A DNA stretch of 64,000 nucleotides from DASQHL01 sp963843685. GTDB lineage: Bacteria > Chloroflexota > Dehalococcoidia > DSTF01 > JACRBR01. Made by a program: the position numbers and the translations under genes. The notes beneath the pieces are model-generated. The model made no database searches. It saw nothing but the letters and a program-made list of their open reading frames with translations, and was not told the DNA's origin. The first letter of the stretch is position 1, and the number at the start of each line of letters is the position of its first letter. The DNA is taken from contig CAWJLO010000010.1 in NCBI GenBank assembly GCA_963843685.1, forward strand, positions 558,001 to 622,000. The letters run 5' to 3'. Positions 35,308-45,548 of the stretch are shown one piece after another.

Positions 35308-36957
35308 CTACCCGCCCACGTACGCGCGAAGCCGCGCCGGCATCGGCAGCCGCTGGACGAGGATCTCCGCCTCTGCGCTGCCGAGCAGGCGGCTGGCGTA
35401 GAGGAACACCGCCGCCCCGATCACCGTCCCGCCCAACGTGGCGAACGCCGCTTCCACCTTGACGTTCAATTCCAGCACGCCGCCGAAGTACAGCAGCGCG
35501 AGCCACAGCCCGATCACTTCTCCCATCAGCACCGTCGCCGTCACCGTGCGTGTCAAGGACGAGATCACGCGCATCCGGTCCAGCCCCTTCATACGACGGT
35601 CCAGCGTCCGCCACAACAGCGCGAACTCCACGATCGTCGCCACTGACAGCGACAGCGCGAGCCCCTTGATGCCGAACGGCCGCACCAGCGCCACCGACAG
35701 CATCAGGTTGATCGCCATCGAGATGACGGCGAACGCGACGGGGGTGCGCGTATCGCGCATCGCGTAGTAGCCGCGGCTCAGGATCTCGATCCCGCTGTGG
35801 GCGAACAGCGCGATCGAGTAGAACACCAGCGCGGACACCACCAGGTCCGTCGATGACGATCCGAAGGCGCCGCTACGGAGCAGGAACGCCGTCAGCGGCT
35901 TCGCCATGATCATCAGCCCGACGCTCGCGGGGATGGTGAGATACAGGATCAGCCGCAGCGACCGCGACAGCGTCTCCCGCAGCTCCTCCGGGTCTCGCGC
36001 CGCCTGCTCCGCCAGGCGCGGGAACACCGCCGTGGAGATCGCCATGCCGAACAGCCCCATCGGCATCATCACCACGAGCCACGCGTAGTTCACCGCCGAG
36101 ATCGCGCCCTCCCGCACCGTCGACGCGAAGAACGTCGCGATGAGGAAGTTGAGCTGGAACGCCGCCAGCCCGATCACGCGCGGCCCCATCAGCCGCCCCA
36201 CCTCCCGCACCGCCTTGTCCCGCCAGTCCCAGATCGGCGTCCACCGCATACCCACCAGGTGGAGCGCCGGCAGCTGCACCAGCAGGTGCAACAGCGCGCC
36301 GATCACCACCGCGAACGCGAGCACCCTCACGTCGTCCGAGATCAGCGCGCCGACGATGATCGAGGCGTTGTAGAACATCGGCGCGAACGCCGGAGCCAGG
36401 AAGTGGTGGCGAGCGTTCAGGATCCCCATGAACATGCCGCTCACCGCGAACAGCACCGGCGAGATCATCATGATCCGCGTCAGGTCCACCGCCAGCGACG
36501 TCAGGTGCGCGTGCTGCCCGGTGTCGTGCCCGATTCCCGGCGCCGTGAGCGGCACGATCAGCGGCGCGATCAGCAGCGCGATCAACGCGACGACGAGCGT
36601 CGCGCCGAGCACGAGGTTCAACACCGCCGACGCAAGCCGCCACGCCGCCTGCTCGCCGTCCTCACCGAGCACGCGGGCGAACGTCGGGATGAACGCGCTG
36701 CCCAGCGTCGCCCCGGCCAGCAGTTGAAAGATCAGGTCCGGAATGCGGAACGCCACGAAGTACGCGTCGATATCGGGGCTCGTGCCGTACTGGTGCGCGA
36801 TCGCCACCGTGCGCACCAGCCCCAGCAGCCGGCTCGCCAGGAACCCCAGCGCCACCACCGAGGCAGCCGCGGCGAGGCTCGGCGGCTCTGTGTACCCGCG
36901 CGTCGTCGCGGCTGCGTCCTCGTCGGTGAAGAAACGGGCTCGAAGCGTCCGCAACAT
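35308..36957 (-). CDS. murJ: Lipid II flippase MurJ (MviN)
   Basis: The 549-residue MATE-type transporter has fourteen helices and flips lipid II to the outer face for peptidoglycan synthesis. SRLLGLVRTVAIAHQYG (helix 1), the FRIPDLIFQLLAGATLGSAFIP block, and FAMGLFG-type segments in the middle (MMPMGLFGMAIS) fit the family. The ATG at 36957 was chosen over a long Arg-rich upstream extension. A TACTAT -10 lies upstream on the minus strand. It implies a peptidoglycan-making cell. Confidence 0.93.
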   Translation of the reverse strand: MLRTLRARFFTDEDAAATTRGYTEPPSLAAAASVVALGFLASRLLGLVRTVAIAHQYGTSPDIDAYFVAFRIPDLIFQLLAGATLGSAFIPTFARVLGEDGEQAAWRLASAVLNLVLGATLVVALIALLIAPLIVPLTAPGIGHDTGQHAHLTSLAVDLTRIMMISPVLFAVSGMFMGILNARHHFLAPAFAPMFYNASIIVGALISDDVRVLAFAVVIGALLHLLVQLPALHLVGMRWTPIWDWRDKAVREVGRLMGPRVIGLAAFQLNFLIATFFASTVREGAISAVNYAWLVVMMPMGLFGMAISTAVFPRLAEQAARDPEELRETLSRSLRLILYLTIPASVGLMIMAKPLTAFLLRSGAFGSSSTDLVVSALVFYSIALFAHSGIEILSRGYYAMRDTRTPVAFAVISMAINLMLSVALVRPFGIKGLALSLSVATIVEFALLWRTLDRRMKGLDRMRVISSLTRTVTATVLMGEVIGLWLALLYFGGVLELNVKVEAAFATLGGTVIGAAVFLYASRLLGSAEAEILVQRLPMPARLRAYVGG

Positions 36958-37136
36958 CGCGATTCTTTGTCCCGTAGAGTCGACGGAATCACGCGCTCGG
37001 CTGCGCGTCGTGCCATGATAGTACGCCGCGCCCGGAGCCAACAATCGAGTCGGCTGGACACAGGGCGTGGCCGCCGGTAGCATGATCTGCTGCATTCGCA
37101 TAGGAGCGTGGGCTGGGCCCGCGTGGGAGGTTCTCC

Positions 37137-37547
37137 GTGGCACATTCGAAATCCGCGCTCAAGCGCTGGCGCCAGAACGAGCGTCACCGCGAGCGCAACA
37201 AGCCCGTCCGCTCGGGCGCGCGCGGCGCCGCTCGCAAGGCGCGCACCGCCATCGCCAGCGGCAACGCCGACGAAGCGCAGGCGGCAGTGCGCGAGGCCGC
37301 CGGCATCCTGGACCGCGCGGCCAAGCGTCGCGTCATCCATCCGAACACCGCGTCCCGCGGCAAGTCGCGCCTGATGCGGCGGCTCAACCGCATCGCCTCG
37401 GGTACCCCCGTAGCGGAGGCTCCCAAGCGCACGCGCAAGGCCGCCCCCAAGGCGAAGGTTGCCGCGAAGGCGAAGGCCGCGACGAAGCCCAAGGCTAAGG
37501 CTCCGGCCAAGCCGCGCGCGACGAAGAAACCCGCCGAGAAGAGCTGA
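37137..37547 (+). CDS. rpsT: 30S ribosomal protein S20 with extended basic C terminus
   Basis: The 136-residue protein starts at a GTG with GGGAGG 6 nt upstream. The normal S20 core, MAHSKSALKRWRQNERHRE with RRVIHPNTASRGKSRLMRRLN, ends near residue 87. A tail of about 48 residues, almost all Lys, Ala and Pro, follows and is absent from typical S20. It stands alone and is closed by a strong palindrome. Confidence 0.94.
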   Translation: MAHSKSALKRWRQNERHRERNKPVRSGARGAARKARTAIASGNADEAQAAVREAAGILDRAAKRRVIHPNTASRGKSRLMRRLNRIASGTPVAEAPKRTRKAAPKAKVAAKAKAATKPKAKAPAKPRATKKPAEKS

Positions 37548-37596
37548 GACCTCCCCGAACGGTCGCGGTCACGGCGTTTCGAGTGAAGCAACACAG

Positions 37597-37622
37597 AGAG
37601 GCCCCTCGTACGAGGGGCCTCT
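37597..37622. terminator. Perfect 26-bp palindromic bidirectional terminator
   Basis: AGAGGCCCCTCGT and its exact complement form a hairpin followed by TTGTTGTT on the plus strand. It ends rpsT on the plus strand and the whole ribosomal run on the minus strand. Confidence 0.85.
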
Positions 37623-37656
37623 TGTTGTTCTCACGTCACCGGGCGCGGGCCGCAGC

Positions 37657-38052
37657 CTAGCGCTTCGTGTACTGCGGCGCCTTGCGCGCGCGCTTCAGCC
37701 CCACCTTCTTGCGCTCCTTCATCCGGGAGTCGCGCGTCAGCAGGCTCTGGCGGCGCAGCGCCGGCTTCAGTGATTCGTCCGACGTCGCCAGCGCGCGCGC
37801 GATCCCGTGCGAGAGCGCGCCCGCCCAGCCCGTGATCCCGCCGCCCTCGATCTTCGCCTGTACGTTGAAGCGGCCCTCCGCCATCGCGGCCTTCAGAGGC
37901 GCCAGCACGGCCGCCTGGTGCGACCCCCGCGTGAACACCGTCAGGTAGCCCTTCCCGTTCACCAGGATCTCGCCCGTCCCGGGATAGAGCCGGACGCGCG
38001 CCACCGCCGTCTTGCGGCGCCCCGTCCCGTAGAAATATCGATCAGTCGGCAT
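37657..38052 (-). CDS. rpsI: 30S ribosomal protein S9
   Basis: The 131-residue protein shows YGTGRRKTAVARVRL at the N terminus, GGGITGWAGALSHGIARAL, and the C-terminal RKAPQYTKR tail that reaches the P-site tRNA. It lies 29 nt after rplM, the usual partner, and is the last gene of the minus-strand ribosomal run. Confidence 0.97.
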   Translation of the reverse strand: MPTDRYFYGTGRRKTAVARVRLYPGTGEILVNGKGYLTVFTRGSHQAAVLAPLKAAMAEGRFNVQAKIEGGGITGWAGALSHGIARALATSDESLKPALRRQSLLTRDSRMKERKKVGLKRARKAPQYTKR

Positions 38053-38081
38053 CGCCGTCCTCCGTTACGCCCGTTACGCAG

Positions 38082-38534
38082 TTACGCCGTTTCAGCCTTC
38101 GCCTCACGGCCCTTGCCCTTGCCGGCGTTCACCTGCGACTGGTGCGGGTGCTCGGGTCCGGCGTACACCTTCAGATGACGCAGCAGCTTCGCGCCGTGCG
38201 CGTTGTGCGGCAACATCCCCTTGATCGCATACTCGACCACCCGTTCCGGCCGCGTCGCCATCAGCTTCTCCTGCGTGATCGACTTCAGCCCGCCCGGATA
38301 CTGCGAGTGGCGCCAGTACTTCTTCGCCACCATGTCGCCCGTGATCTTCACCTGCGCCGCGTTCACGACGATCACGAAGTCGCCGTTGCCCATGGATGGC
38401 GTGAACGTCGGCCGGTTCTTTCCACGCAGCGTCGCCGCCACCTCGGACGCGAGCCGCCCCAGCGGCCGCCCCGCCGCGTCGACGACATGCCACGTCTCCT
38501 GCACGTCCTTGGCCTTCAGCGTGTACGTTGCCAT
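38082..38534 (-). CDS. rplM: 50S ribosomal protein L13
   Basis: The 150-residue protein has WHVVDAAGRPLGRLAS, FTPSMGNGDFVIVVNA and YWRHSQYPGGLKS, the L13 signatures. The ATG overlaps the truA stop (TGATG). A longer start is possible but lies inside truA. Confidence 0.96.
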   Translation of the reverse strand: MATYTLKAKDVQETWHVVDAAGRPLGRLASEVAATLRGKNRPTFTPSMGNGDFVIVVNAAQVKITGDMVAKKYWRHSQYPGGLKSITQEKLMATRPERVVEYAIKGMLPHNAHGAKLLRHLKVYAGPEHPHQSQVNAGKGKGREAKAETA

Positions 38535-39337
38535 CAGTCCCGTCCGTTCCAATCCCCGGACCCGAAGACGGGTCCGTCGTACGCTACCCGCACCAGGTAC
38601 AGCCCGCCGGCCGGCGCCGCCGGTCCCGCGCTCGCCGGCCGCGCCGCCTCAAGCAGCGCAACCAGCTCCTCTTGCGTCATCCGGCCCAACCCCACCTCGA
38701 CGAGCGGCCCCACGGTCCGCCTCACCTGGTGGGGGAGGAAGGACTTCGCCTCCATCTCCACCACGACGCCCCCGTCGCAGCGCTCCGACACCTCGCAGCG
38801 CTCGACCGTCCGCGTCGTGCGTCCCTCGTACGCGCCCGCGAACGCCGCAAAATCATGCGCCCCTTCGAGCGCCCGCGCCGCCCGCTGCATCGCCGGCACG
38901 TCCAGCGGCTTCGGAACGTGCCAGGCCCGGCCCCGGTCCAGCGCCGGGCGCACCGCCCGGTTCGCGATCCGGTATCGGTACAGCCTGCCGCGCGCGTCCC
39001 GCCTCGGGTCGAACTCCGCCCCCACAACCCTCGCGTCGCGCACCGCGACGTCCGGCGCCAGGAAGTGGTTCAACCCCGTCACGAACTCCGGCGGCGCCAG
39101 CCTCGACGACGTGTCGAATGCCGCCACCTGCCCTAGCGCGTGCACCCCGGCGTCCGTGCGCCCCGCGAACGAGACGCGCACGACGTCGCCGGTGAGGTTC
39201 CTCAGCGCGGACTCCAGCTCCGACTGGATGCTGGGCCCGTTCTCCTGGTACTGCGAGCCGCGATACGCGGTCCCGTCGTACTCCAACAACACGGCGATGC
39301 GCCGCCCCTCGCTTCGGGCGTCCGCTCCGCCGGACAC
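38534..39337 (-). CDS. truA: tRNA pseudouridine synthase A
   Basis: The 267-residue enzyme modifies U38-40 in the tRNA anticodon stem. The catalytic Asp lies in GRTDAGVHAL (about residue 60), with EYDGTAYRGSQYQ and SFLPHQVRRTVGPL as other family blocks. It sits 4 nt after rplQ and is coupled to rplM, a common order. Confidence 0.95.
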   Translation of the reverse strand: MSGGADARSEGRRIAVLLEYDGTAYRGSQYQENGPSIQSELESALRNLTGDVVRVSFAGRTDAGVHALGQVAAFDTSSRLAPPEFVTGLNHFLAPDVAVRDARVVGAEFDPRRDARGRLYRYRIANRAVRPALDRGRAWHVPKPLDVPAMQRAARALEGAHDFAAFAGAYEGRTTRTVERCEVSERCDGGVVVEMEAKSFLPHQVRRTVGPLVEVGLGRMTQEELVALLEAARPASAGPAAPAGGLYLVRVAYDGPVFGSGDWNGRD

Positions 39338-39341
39338 GACC

Positions 39342-39704
39342 TCAGTCGCCGAGCTCGACCAGCTCCAGCTGCGCCATCTGCGCGCCGTCGCCGTTGCGTG
39401 GCCCCAGCTTCACGATCCGCGTGTACCCGCCCGGCCGCGACGAAAACCGCGGGCCCACGTCGTCGAACAGCTTCTTCACGACGTCCTTGTCGTTGATGTA
39501 CGCCAGCGCCTGCCGCCGCGCGTGCAGCGTGCCGTCCTTGCCGAGCGTGATCATCCGCTCCGCGATCGGGCGCACTTCCTTCGCCTTCGCCTCGGTCGTC
39601 TTCAGCCGCTCGTGCCGCATCAGATCCTTGACCAGGCCCCGGAAGAGCGCCGCGCGCTCGTCACTCGGCCGGTCGAACTTGCGGCCCTTGACCTTGTGAC
39701 GCAT
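39342..39704 (-). CDS. rplQ: 50S ribosomal protein L17
   Basis: The 120-residue protein begins MRHKVKGRKFDRPSDERAAL, the L17 signature, with KTTEAKAKEVRPIAERMITL following, and GGYTRIVKLGPRNGDGAQMA near the end. It follows rpoA by 2 nt. Confidence 0.97.
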   Translation of the reverse strand: MRHKVKGRKFDRPSDERAALFRGLVKDLMRHERLKTTEAKAKEVRPIAERMITLGKDGTLHARRQALAYINDKDVVKKLFDDVGPRFSSRPGGYTRIVKLGPRNGDGAQMAQLELVELGD

Positions 39705-39706
39705 CG

Positions 39707-40813
39707 CTACTCTTCCCTCTCCTTGCGCTTCATCAGCTCGGACGGATCCTCGCCGGCCTCACGCAGCGCCTCGATCAGCGCCGCTCCGAGCGGGCTCAGG
39801 TCTTCCGCCTCCTCGCCGCCGGCGGGACCGGAGGGCGCCCGGCCGATGGGCAGGCCGCCCATCCCTTCTTCGCCCTCCTCCGACTGCGGCGGCAGCAGCC
39901 CCAGCTCCACGAGCTTCTCGCGCAACTCGTCGTACGACTTGCGGCCGAAGTTCCGCAGCGAGAGCAGCTCGTCCTCGCTCTTCTCCAGCACGGCGCCGAC
40001 CGTCATCAGCCCGCTCCGCTTGAGGCAGTTGTACGCTCGCACCGAGAGGTTCAGCTCCTCGATCGGCATGTTGTACTTGTCCGGCGGCAGCGTCGAACCG
40101 ACGCCCAACCCCCGCTCCACCGTCGGCGGCAGCGGCTTGCCCAGCAGCGCGAACATCCGCAGCTCATCCACCAGGATGTCCGCGCTCTTGCTCACGGCGT
40201 CGACGCCCGACATCGTCCCGTCCGTCCACACCTCAAGCGTCAGCTTGTCGTAGTTCGTCATCTGGCCGACGCGCGTGTGCGTCACGTGGAAGTTCACCCG
40301 CCGCACCGGCGAGAAGATCGCGTCCACCGGGATCACGCCGATCGGCAGGCCGTCGCTCTGGCCCGCCGGCGCGTACCCCTGGCCTGGTTCCACGTTCAGC
40401 TCCACCGTCAGCCGCGCGCCCGGCGCGTCCAGCGTCGCCAGGTGCAGCTCCGGGTTCACGATCTCGTAATCGGCCGTCGTCTGGATCCGCTCCGCCGTCA
40501 CGGCTCCCTCGCCGTGCGCCTCCAGGTAGAGCTTGGCGGGCCGCTCCGCGAGCGCACGCAGGCGTAGCTCCTTCACGTTCAGGAGGAACTCCGTCGTGTC
40601 CTCCTTCATGTGCGGGATCGTCGAGAATTCGTGCTCCACCTCTTCGATGCGCACCGACGTCACCGCCGCGCCCGGGAGCGAGCTGAGGAGCACCCTCCGC
40701 AGCGCGTTGCCGAGCGTCGTGCCGAAGCCGGCGTTCAGCGGCTCCGCCACGAGGCGCACGTACGTATCGGTCTCATCCTCCAGATCGATGTGCGCGGGCT
40801 CGAGTTCGTTCAA
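39707..40813 (-). CDS. rpoA: DNA-directed RNA polymerase subunit alpha with C-terminal extension
   Basis: The 368-residue protein starts at a TTG at 40813 with AGGAGG 7 nt upstream. The N-terminal domain dimerises and binds beta/beta' (FGTTLGNALRRVLLSSLPGAAVT, read in part). The C-terminal domain has LNLSVRAYNCLKRSGL and LLSLRNFGRKSYDELREKL, which bind UP-element DNA. A further acidic tail of about 55 residues, rich in Glu and Gly and ending in a Lys/Glu helix, follows and is not part of the usual protein. Confidence 0.96.
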   Translation of the reverse strand: MNELEPAHIDLEDETDTYVRLVAEPLNAGFGTTLGNALRRVLLSSLPGAAVTSVRIEEVEHEFSTIPHMKEDTTEFLLNVKELRLRALAERPAKLYLEAHGEGAVTAERIQTTADYEIVNPELHLATLDAPGARLTVELNVEPGQGYAPAGQSDGLPIGVIPVDAIFSPVRRVNFHVTHTRVGQMTNYDKLTLEVWTDGTMSGVDAVSKSADILVDELRMFALLGKPLPPTVERGLGVGSTLPPDKYNMPIEELNLSVRAYNCLKRSGLMTVGAVLEKSEDELLSLRNFGRKSYDELREKLVELGLLPPQSEEGEEGMGGLPIGRAPSGPAGGEEAEDLSPLGAALIEALREAGEDPSELMKRKEREE

Positions 40814-40887
40814 CGCTATTCCTCCTGAGCGAAAAGCGAGCGCATCGGCCACCGGTGGCCTCTGCGCCTCATCCGTCCGCATGCCCG

Positions 40888-41511
40888 CTACCGTGAGTAG
40901 TACTCGACGATCACTGCCGGGTCGAACTTCGAAGGCGTCTCGGAGATCACCGGCGGCGATACCACCCGCCCGGTCATCTGCTCCGCGTCGACCGTCAGCC
41001 ACGCGGGCGCCTGCTTGCTCGACATGTTCTCCTTGGCGATCTTGAAGTACTCAGACTTCTTGCTCTTCGCCACCCACGCGACGACGTCTCCGGCCTTCGT
41101 CGCCGCCGAGGGAATGTCCGTCTTGCGGCCGTTGAGCATGATGTGGCCGTGCCGCACCACCTGCCGCGCCGCCTTCAGCGAGTCCGCGAACCCAAGCTTG
41201 TAGGCGACGTTGTCCAGCCGCATCTCCAGCAACTGCACCAGGTTGTCGCCCGTCACGCCCTTGAGCCGCACGGCCTCCTTGTAGTAGTCGACGAACTGCT
41301 TCTCCAGCACGCCGTACGTGTAGCGCGCCTTCTGCTTCTCGCGCAGCTGCAGCGCGCGGTCCGAGAGCTTCCGCCGCCGCGTCTGCGGCATGCCTGGAGG
41401 CGACGGGCGCTTGTCCAGCGTGCACTTCGTCATGCACTTGTCGCCCTTCAGCATCAGCTTGTCGCCGTAGCGCCGGCAGATCCGGCACACCGGCCCCGTA
41501 TATCGTGCCAT
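40888..41511 (-). CDS. rpsD: 30S ribosomal protein S4 (zinc-type)
   Basis: The 207-residue primary 16S rRNA binder has an N-terminal zinc motif with CRIC and KCMTKC, so it is the C+ form. The S4 domain RLDNVAYKLGFADSLKAARQVVRHGHIMLNG follows in parts. The ATG is 41511, with GGAGG upstream. Confidence 0.96.
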   Translation of the reverse strand: MARYTGPVCRICRRYGDKLMLKGDKCMTKCTLDKRPSPPGMPQTRRRKLSDRALQLREKQKARYTYGVLEKQFVDYYKEAVRLKGVTGDNLVQLLEMRLDNVAYKLGFADSLKAARQVVRHGHIMLNGRKTDIPSAATKAGDVVAWVAKSKKSEYFKIAKENMSSKQAPAWLTVDAEQMTGRVVSPPVISETPSKFDPAVIVEYYSR

Positions 41512-41534
41512 CCTTGTTCTCTTCCTCCAGCCGC

Positions 41535-41939
41535 CTAGACGCGACGCCGCTTCGGCGGCCGGCATCCGTTATGCGGTACCGGCGTCGAATCCTTGATGCT
41601 CAATACGATCAGCCCGCTCGCCTGCAGCGCGCGCACCGCCGCCTCGCGGCCGCTCCCGGGCCCCTTCACGAAGACGTCCACCTGCCGCAGCCCGTGCTCC
41701 ATCGCCCGCCGCGCCGCGCCCTCCGCGGCGATCTGCGCGGCATACGGCGTGCTCTTGCGCGAGCCCTTGAACCCAGACTGTCCCGCGCTTGCCCACGACA
41801 GCACGTTCCCTTGCGGATCGGTCAGCGTGATGAGCGTGTTGTTGAACGTCGATTGCACGTACGCGCGGCCGCGCGGCACGGACTTCCGCTCGCGCTTGCG
41901 CCCCTTGCTCTTCGTCTTTGTCGGCTTTGCCTCGGCCAT
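41535..41939 (-). CDS. rpsK: 30S ribosomal protein S11
   Basis: The 134-residue protein shows FNNTLITLTDPQGNVLSWAS, GFKGSRKSTPYAAQIAAE and the end GCRPPKRRRV. It lies 57 nt after rpsM. Confidence 0.97.
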   Translation of the reverse strand: MAEAKPTKTKSKGRKRERKSVPRGRAYVQSTFNNTLITLTDPQGNVLSWASAGQSGFKGSRKSTPYAAQIAAEGAARRAMEHGLRQVDVFVKGPGSGREAAVRALQASGLIVLSIKDSTPVPHNGCRPPKRRRV

Positions 41940-41996
41940 GCGTCTCCTCTGCGCGCGGATACGGGCGCGCCCCTGCCCGCGTCTGCCGCGCGGCGC

Positions 41997-42380
41997 TTAC
42001 TTCTTCGCGACCGCCTTGCGCTTGCCCGCGACGGTCCGTCGCGCCCCGCGCTTCGTGCGCGCGTTCGTCCGCGTCCGCTGCCCGCGCACCGGCAATCCGC
42101 GCCGGTGCCGCACGCCGCGATAGCAGTTGATCTCGATCAGCCGCTGGATGTTCTGTCGAACTTCGCGGCGCAGGTCACCCTCGACGGTGTACTCCTTGTC
42201 GATCACCTCGCGGATGCGGTTCACCTCTTCGTCCGTCAGGTCCCGCACCTTCGTCGCCGGGTTCACCTGCGTGAGCGCCACGATGCGCGACGCACCTGTG
42301 ATCCCGATGCCGTAGATGTAGCGGAGCGAAACTTCTACTCGCTTGTCCCGCGGAATGTCGACGCCTGCGATTCGTGCCAT
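41997..42380 (-). CDS. rpsM: 30S ribosomal protein S13
   Basis: The 127-residue protein starts MARIAGVDIPRDKRVEVSL and ends with the basic RHRRGLPVRGQRTRTNARTKRG block that reaches tRNA. It lies 3 nt after rpmJ. Confidence 0.97.
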   Translation of the reverse strand: MARIAGVDIPRDKRVEVSLRYIYGIGITGASRIVALTQVNPATKVRDLTDEEVNRIREVIDKEYTVEGDLRREVRQNIQRLIEINCYRGVRHRRGLPVRGQRTRTNARTKRGARRTVAGKRKAVAKK

Positions 42381-42383
42381 CGC

Positions 42384-42497
42384 TTACCCCTGCCGCTGCT
42401 TGTGCTTGGGGATCTCGCAGATCACGCGCAGCACGCCGTGCCGCTTGATGATCTTGCACTTCTCGCAGCGCTTCTTGATCGAAGCCCGGACTCTCAT
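42384..42497 (-). CDS. rpmJ: 50S ribosomal protein L36 (zinc-type)
   Basis: The 37-residue protein reads MRVRASIKKRCEKCKII and continues to KHKQRQG. CxxC, a third Cys and a His form the L36 zinc ribbon. It sits between infA and rpsM. Confidence 0.96.
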   Translation of the reverse strand: MRVRASIKKRCEKCKIIKRHGVLRVICEIPKHKQRQG

Positions 42498-42509
42498 CCC
42501 TGATCCCCT

Positions 42510-42728
42510 CTACCTGAACCGATACGTAATTCGCCCGCGCGACAGGTCGTACGGTGACAACTCGACGAGCACGCGGTCCCCCGGCAGCACCTTGATGAAG
42601 TTCAGCCGGATCTTCCCGGAGATATGCGCCAGCACCTGGTGGCCGTTCGGCAACTCCACCTTGAACATCGCGTTCGGCAGGGGCTCCTTCACCACGCCCT
42701 CTACCTCGATCGCGTCCTTTTTTGGCAT
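42510..42728 (-). CDS. infA: Translation initiation factor IF-1
   Basis: The 72-residue OB-fold protein has VEGVVKEPLPNAMFKVELPN and GKIRLNFIKVLPGDRVLVELSPYDL. AAGGAG lies 4 nt before the ATG. Its leader holds a promoter and a hairpin. Confidence 0.96.
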   Translation of the reverse strand: MPKKDAIEVEGVVKEPLPNAMFKVELPNGHQVLAHISGKIRLNFIKVLPGDRVLVELSPYDLSRGRITYRFR

Positions 42729-42745
42729 GCGCTCCTTCCCCGAGC

Positions 42746-42770
42746 CGCTTGTCTCAAGCGAATTGTTATA
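42746..42770 (-). promoter_or_regulatory. Internal promoter and leader hairpin for infA-rpoA
   Basis: On the minus strand TGG-TATAAC (42770-42765) is an extended -10. Transcription from it would begin near CGCTTG-AGA-CAAGCG (42760-42746), a 6-bp hairpin at the 5' end of the infA leader. It lies in an 87-nt AT-rich gap within the ribosomal run. Confidence 0.5.
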
Positions 42771-42815
42771 CCAAATCTACACCGCTGAGCGCGAACAAAA
42801 GGTTCTATATCTCGC

Positions 42816-43571
42816 TCACGGCACTGTTAATACTTCCGGATCCCCGTCCGTCACGGCGATCGTGTGCTCAAAATGCGCCGAAAGGCTCCCGTCCGCCGTC
42901 ACCACCGTCCAGTGGTCGCCCATCTGCCGGGTACGCCAGTCACCGACCGTCACCATCGGCTCCAGCGCCAGCACCATCCCCTTCTTCAGCACCGGACCGC
43001 GGTCCGCCGGCCCGAAATTCGGCACCTGCGGCTCCTCGTGCATCTGCCGCCCCACCCCGTGCCCCACGTACTCCCGCACGACCCCGAAGCCGTGCGACTC
43101 GATGTACGTCTGGATGGCGTGCGAGATCTCGCCCAGCCGGTTGCCGGCGCGCACGTGCCGGATCCCCTCCGCCAGCGACTCCCTCGTTACGTCTACCAAC
43201 TCCTGCGCCTTCGGCTTCGCCTTCCCGACGATCACCGTCAGCGCCGAGTCCGCCACAAACCCCTTGTGCGTGCACCCGAGGTCCAGGCTCACGACGTCGC
43301 CATCCTGGAGCACGCGTTTGCCCGGGATCCCGTGCACGATCTCCTCGTTCACGGAAACGCACACCGTCGCCGGGTACGGCGGATCCCCATAGCCCAGGAA
43401 CGTCGGCACCACGTGCGCCTTCGCGAACTCCTTCCGGACGACCTTGTCCAGCTCTTTCACCTGCAGCCCCGGCCGCAGCTCGTCCGCCAGCTTCAGCAGC
43501 GTCGTCGCGACGATTCGGCCCGCTTCGCGCATGATGGCGATCTCGTCGTCCGACTTGATGATGATGGCCAT
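42816..43571 (-). CDS. map: Methionine aminopeptidase, type I
   Basis: The 251-residue enzyme removes the initiator Met after deformylation. Metal ligands lie in the family blocks VSLDLGCTHKGFVADSALT, YVGHGVGRQMHEEPQVPN and LALEPMV. It follows adk by 11 nt and would work with the peptide deformylase at 8213. Confidence 0.96.
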   Translation of the reverse strand: MAIIIKSDDEIAIMREAGRIVATTLLKLADELRPGLQVKELDKVVRKEFAKAHVVPTFLGYGDPPYPATVCVSVNEEIVHGIPGKRVLQDGDVVSLDLGCTHKGFVADSALTVIVGKAKPKAQELVDVTRESLAEGIRHVRAGNRLGEISHAIQTYIESHGFGVVREYVGHGVGRQMHEEPQVPNFGPADRGPVLKKGMVLALEPMVTVGDWRTRQMGDHWTVVTADGSLSAHFEHTIAVTDGDPEVLTVP

Positions 43572-43582
43572 CGGAATCGTCG

Positions 43583-44155
43583 CTACTTCGCCCCCGCGAC
43601 GCCGAGCGCCGCCATGATCGCCGCCGTCACCTCCGGCACCGCCGGCACGCCGTCGACCTCCTTCAGCTTCCCGGCCGTCCGGTAGTGCTCCAGCAGCTCG
43701 GCCGGCGGCTTCTGCACCTCCAGGCGCGTCCGCATCGCCTCTGGCGTGTCGTCGGAGCGGTCCGACTCCTTCGCCCGCCCCATCATGCGCTCCATCAGCA
43801 CGTCGTCCGGCGCCGTGATGTTGACTGCGACGTCGATCGCCTTCCCGTTGCGCGCCAGCGCTTCGTCCAGCGCCTCCGCCTGCGGCAGCGTGCGCGGAAA
43901 GCCGTCCAGCACGAACCCCTGGTCCCGCTTCAACTTCGCCAGCCGCCCCATGAACATCTCGATCACAAGGTCGTCGGGCGTAAGCAGCCCCTGGTCCATG
44001 TACGTCTTCGCCTTCAGCCCCAGCGGCGTCCCGTCTTTTACGTTCGCCCGCAGCATGTCGCCGGTCGAAATGTGCGCCCAGCCCATGCGCTCAGCGACGA
44101 TCACCGCCTGCGTCCCCTTGCCGACGCCCGGGGGGCCGAAGAAGATGACGTACAC
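43583..44155 (-). CDS. adk: Adenylate kinase (short form)
   Basis: The 190-residue enzyme starts at a GTG directly after the secY stop. FFGPPGVGKGTQ is the P-loop, GFVLDGFPRTLPQAEALD is the NMP-binding loop, and MMGRAKESDRSDDTPEAMRTRL replaces the zinc LID domain, so it is the short form. Confidence 0.95.
   Translation of the reverse strand: MYVIFFGPPGVGKGTQAVIVAERMGWAHISTGDMLRANVKDGTPLGLKAKTYMDQGLLTPDDLVIEMFMGRLAKLKRDQGFVLDGFPRTLPQAEALDEALARNGKAIDVAVNITAPDDVLMERMMGRAKESDRSDDTPEAMRTRLEVQKPPAELLEHYRTAGKLKEVDGVPAVPEVTAAIMAALGVAGAK

Positions 44156-45531
<1,376 letters not shown>

Positions 45532-45548
<17 letters not shown>

Noticed and set aside
38142..40253. A 700-codon plus-strand ORF opposite rplM, truA, rplQ and rpoA
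   Set aside because: Shadow of four well-conserved minus-strand genes.
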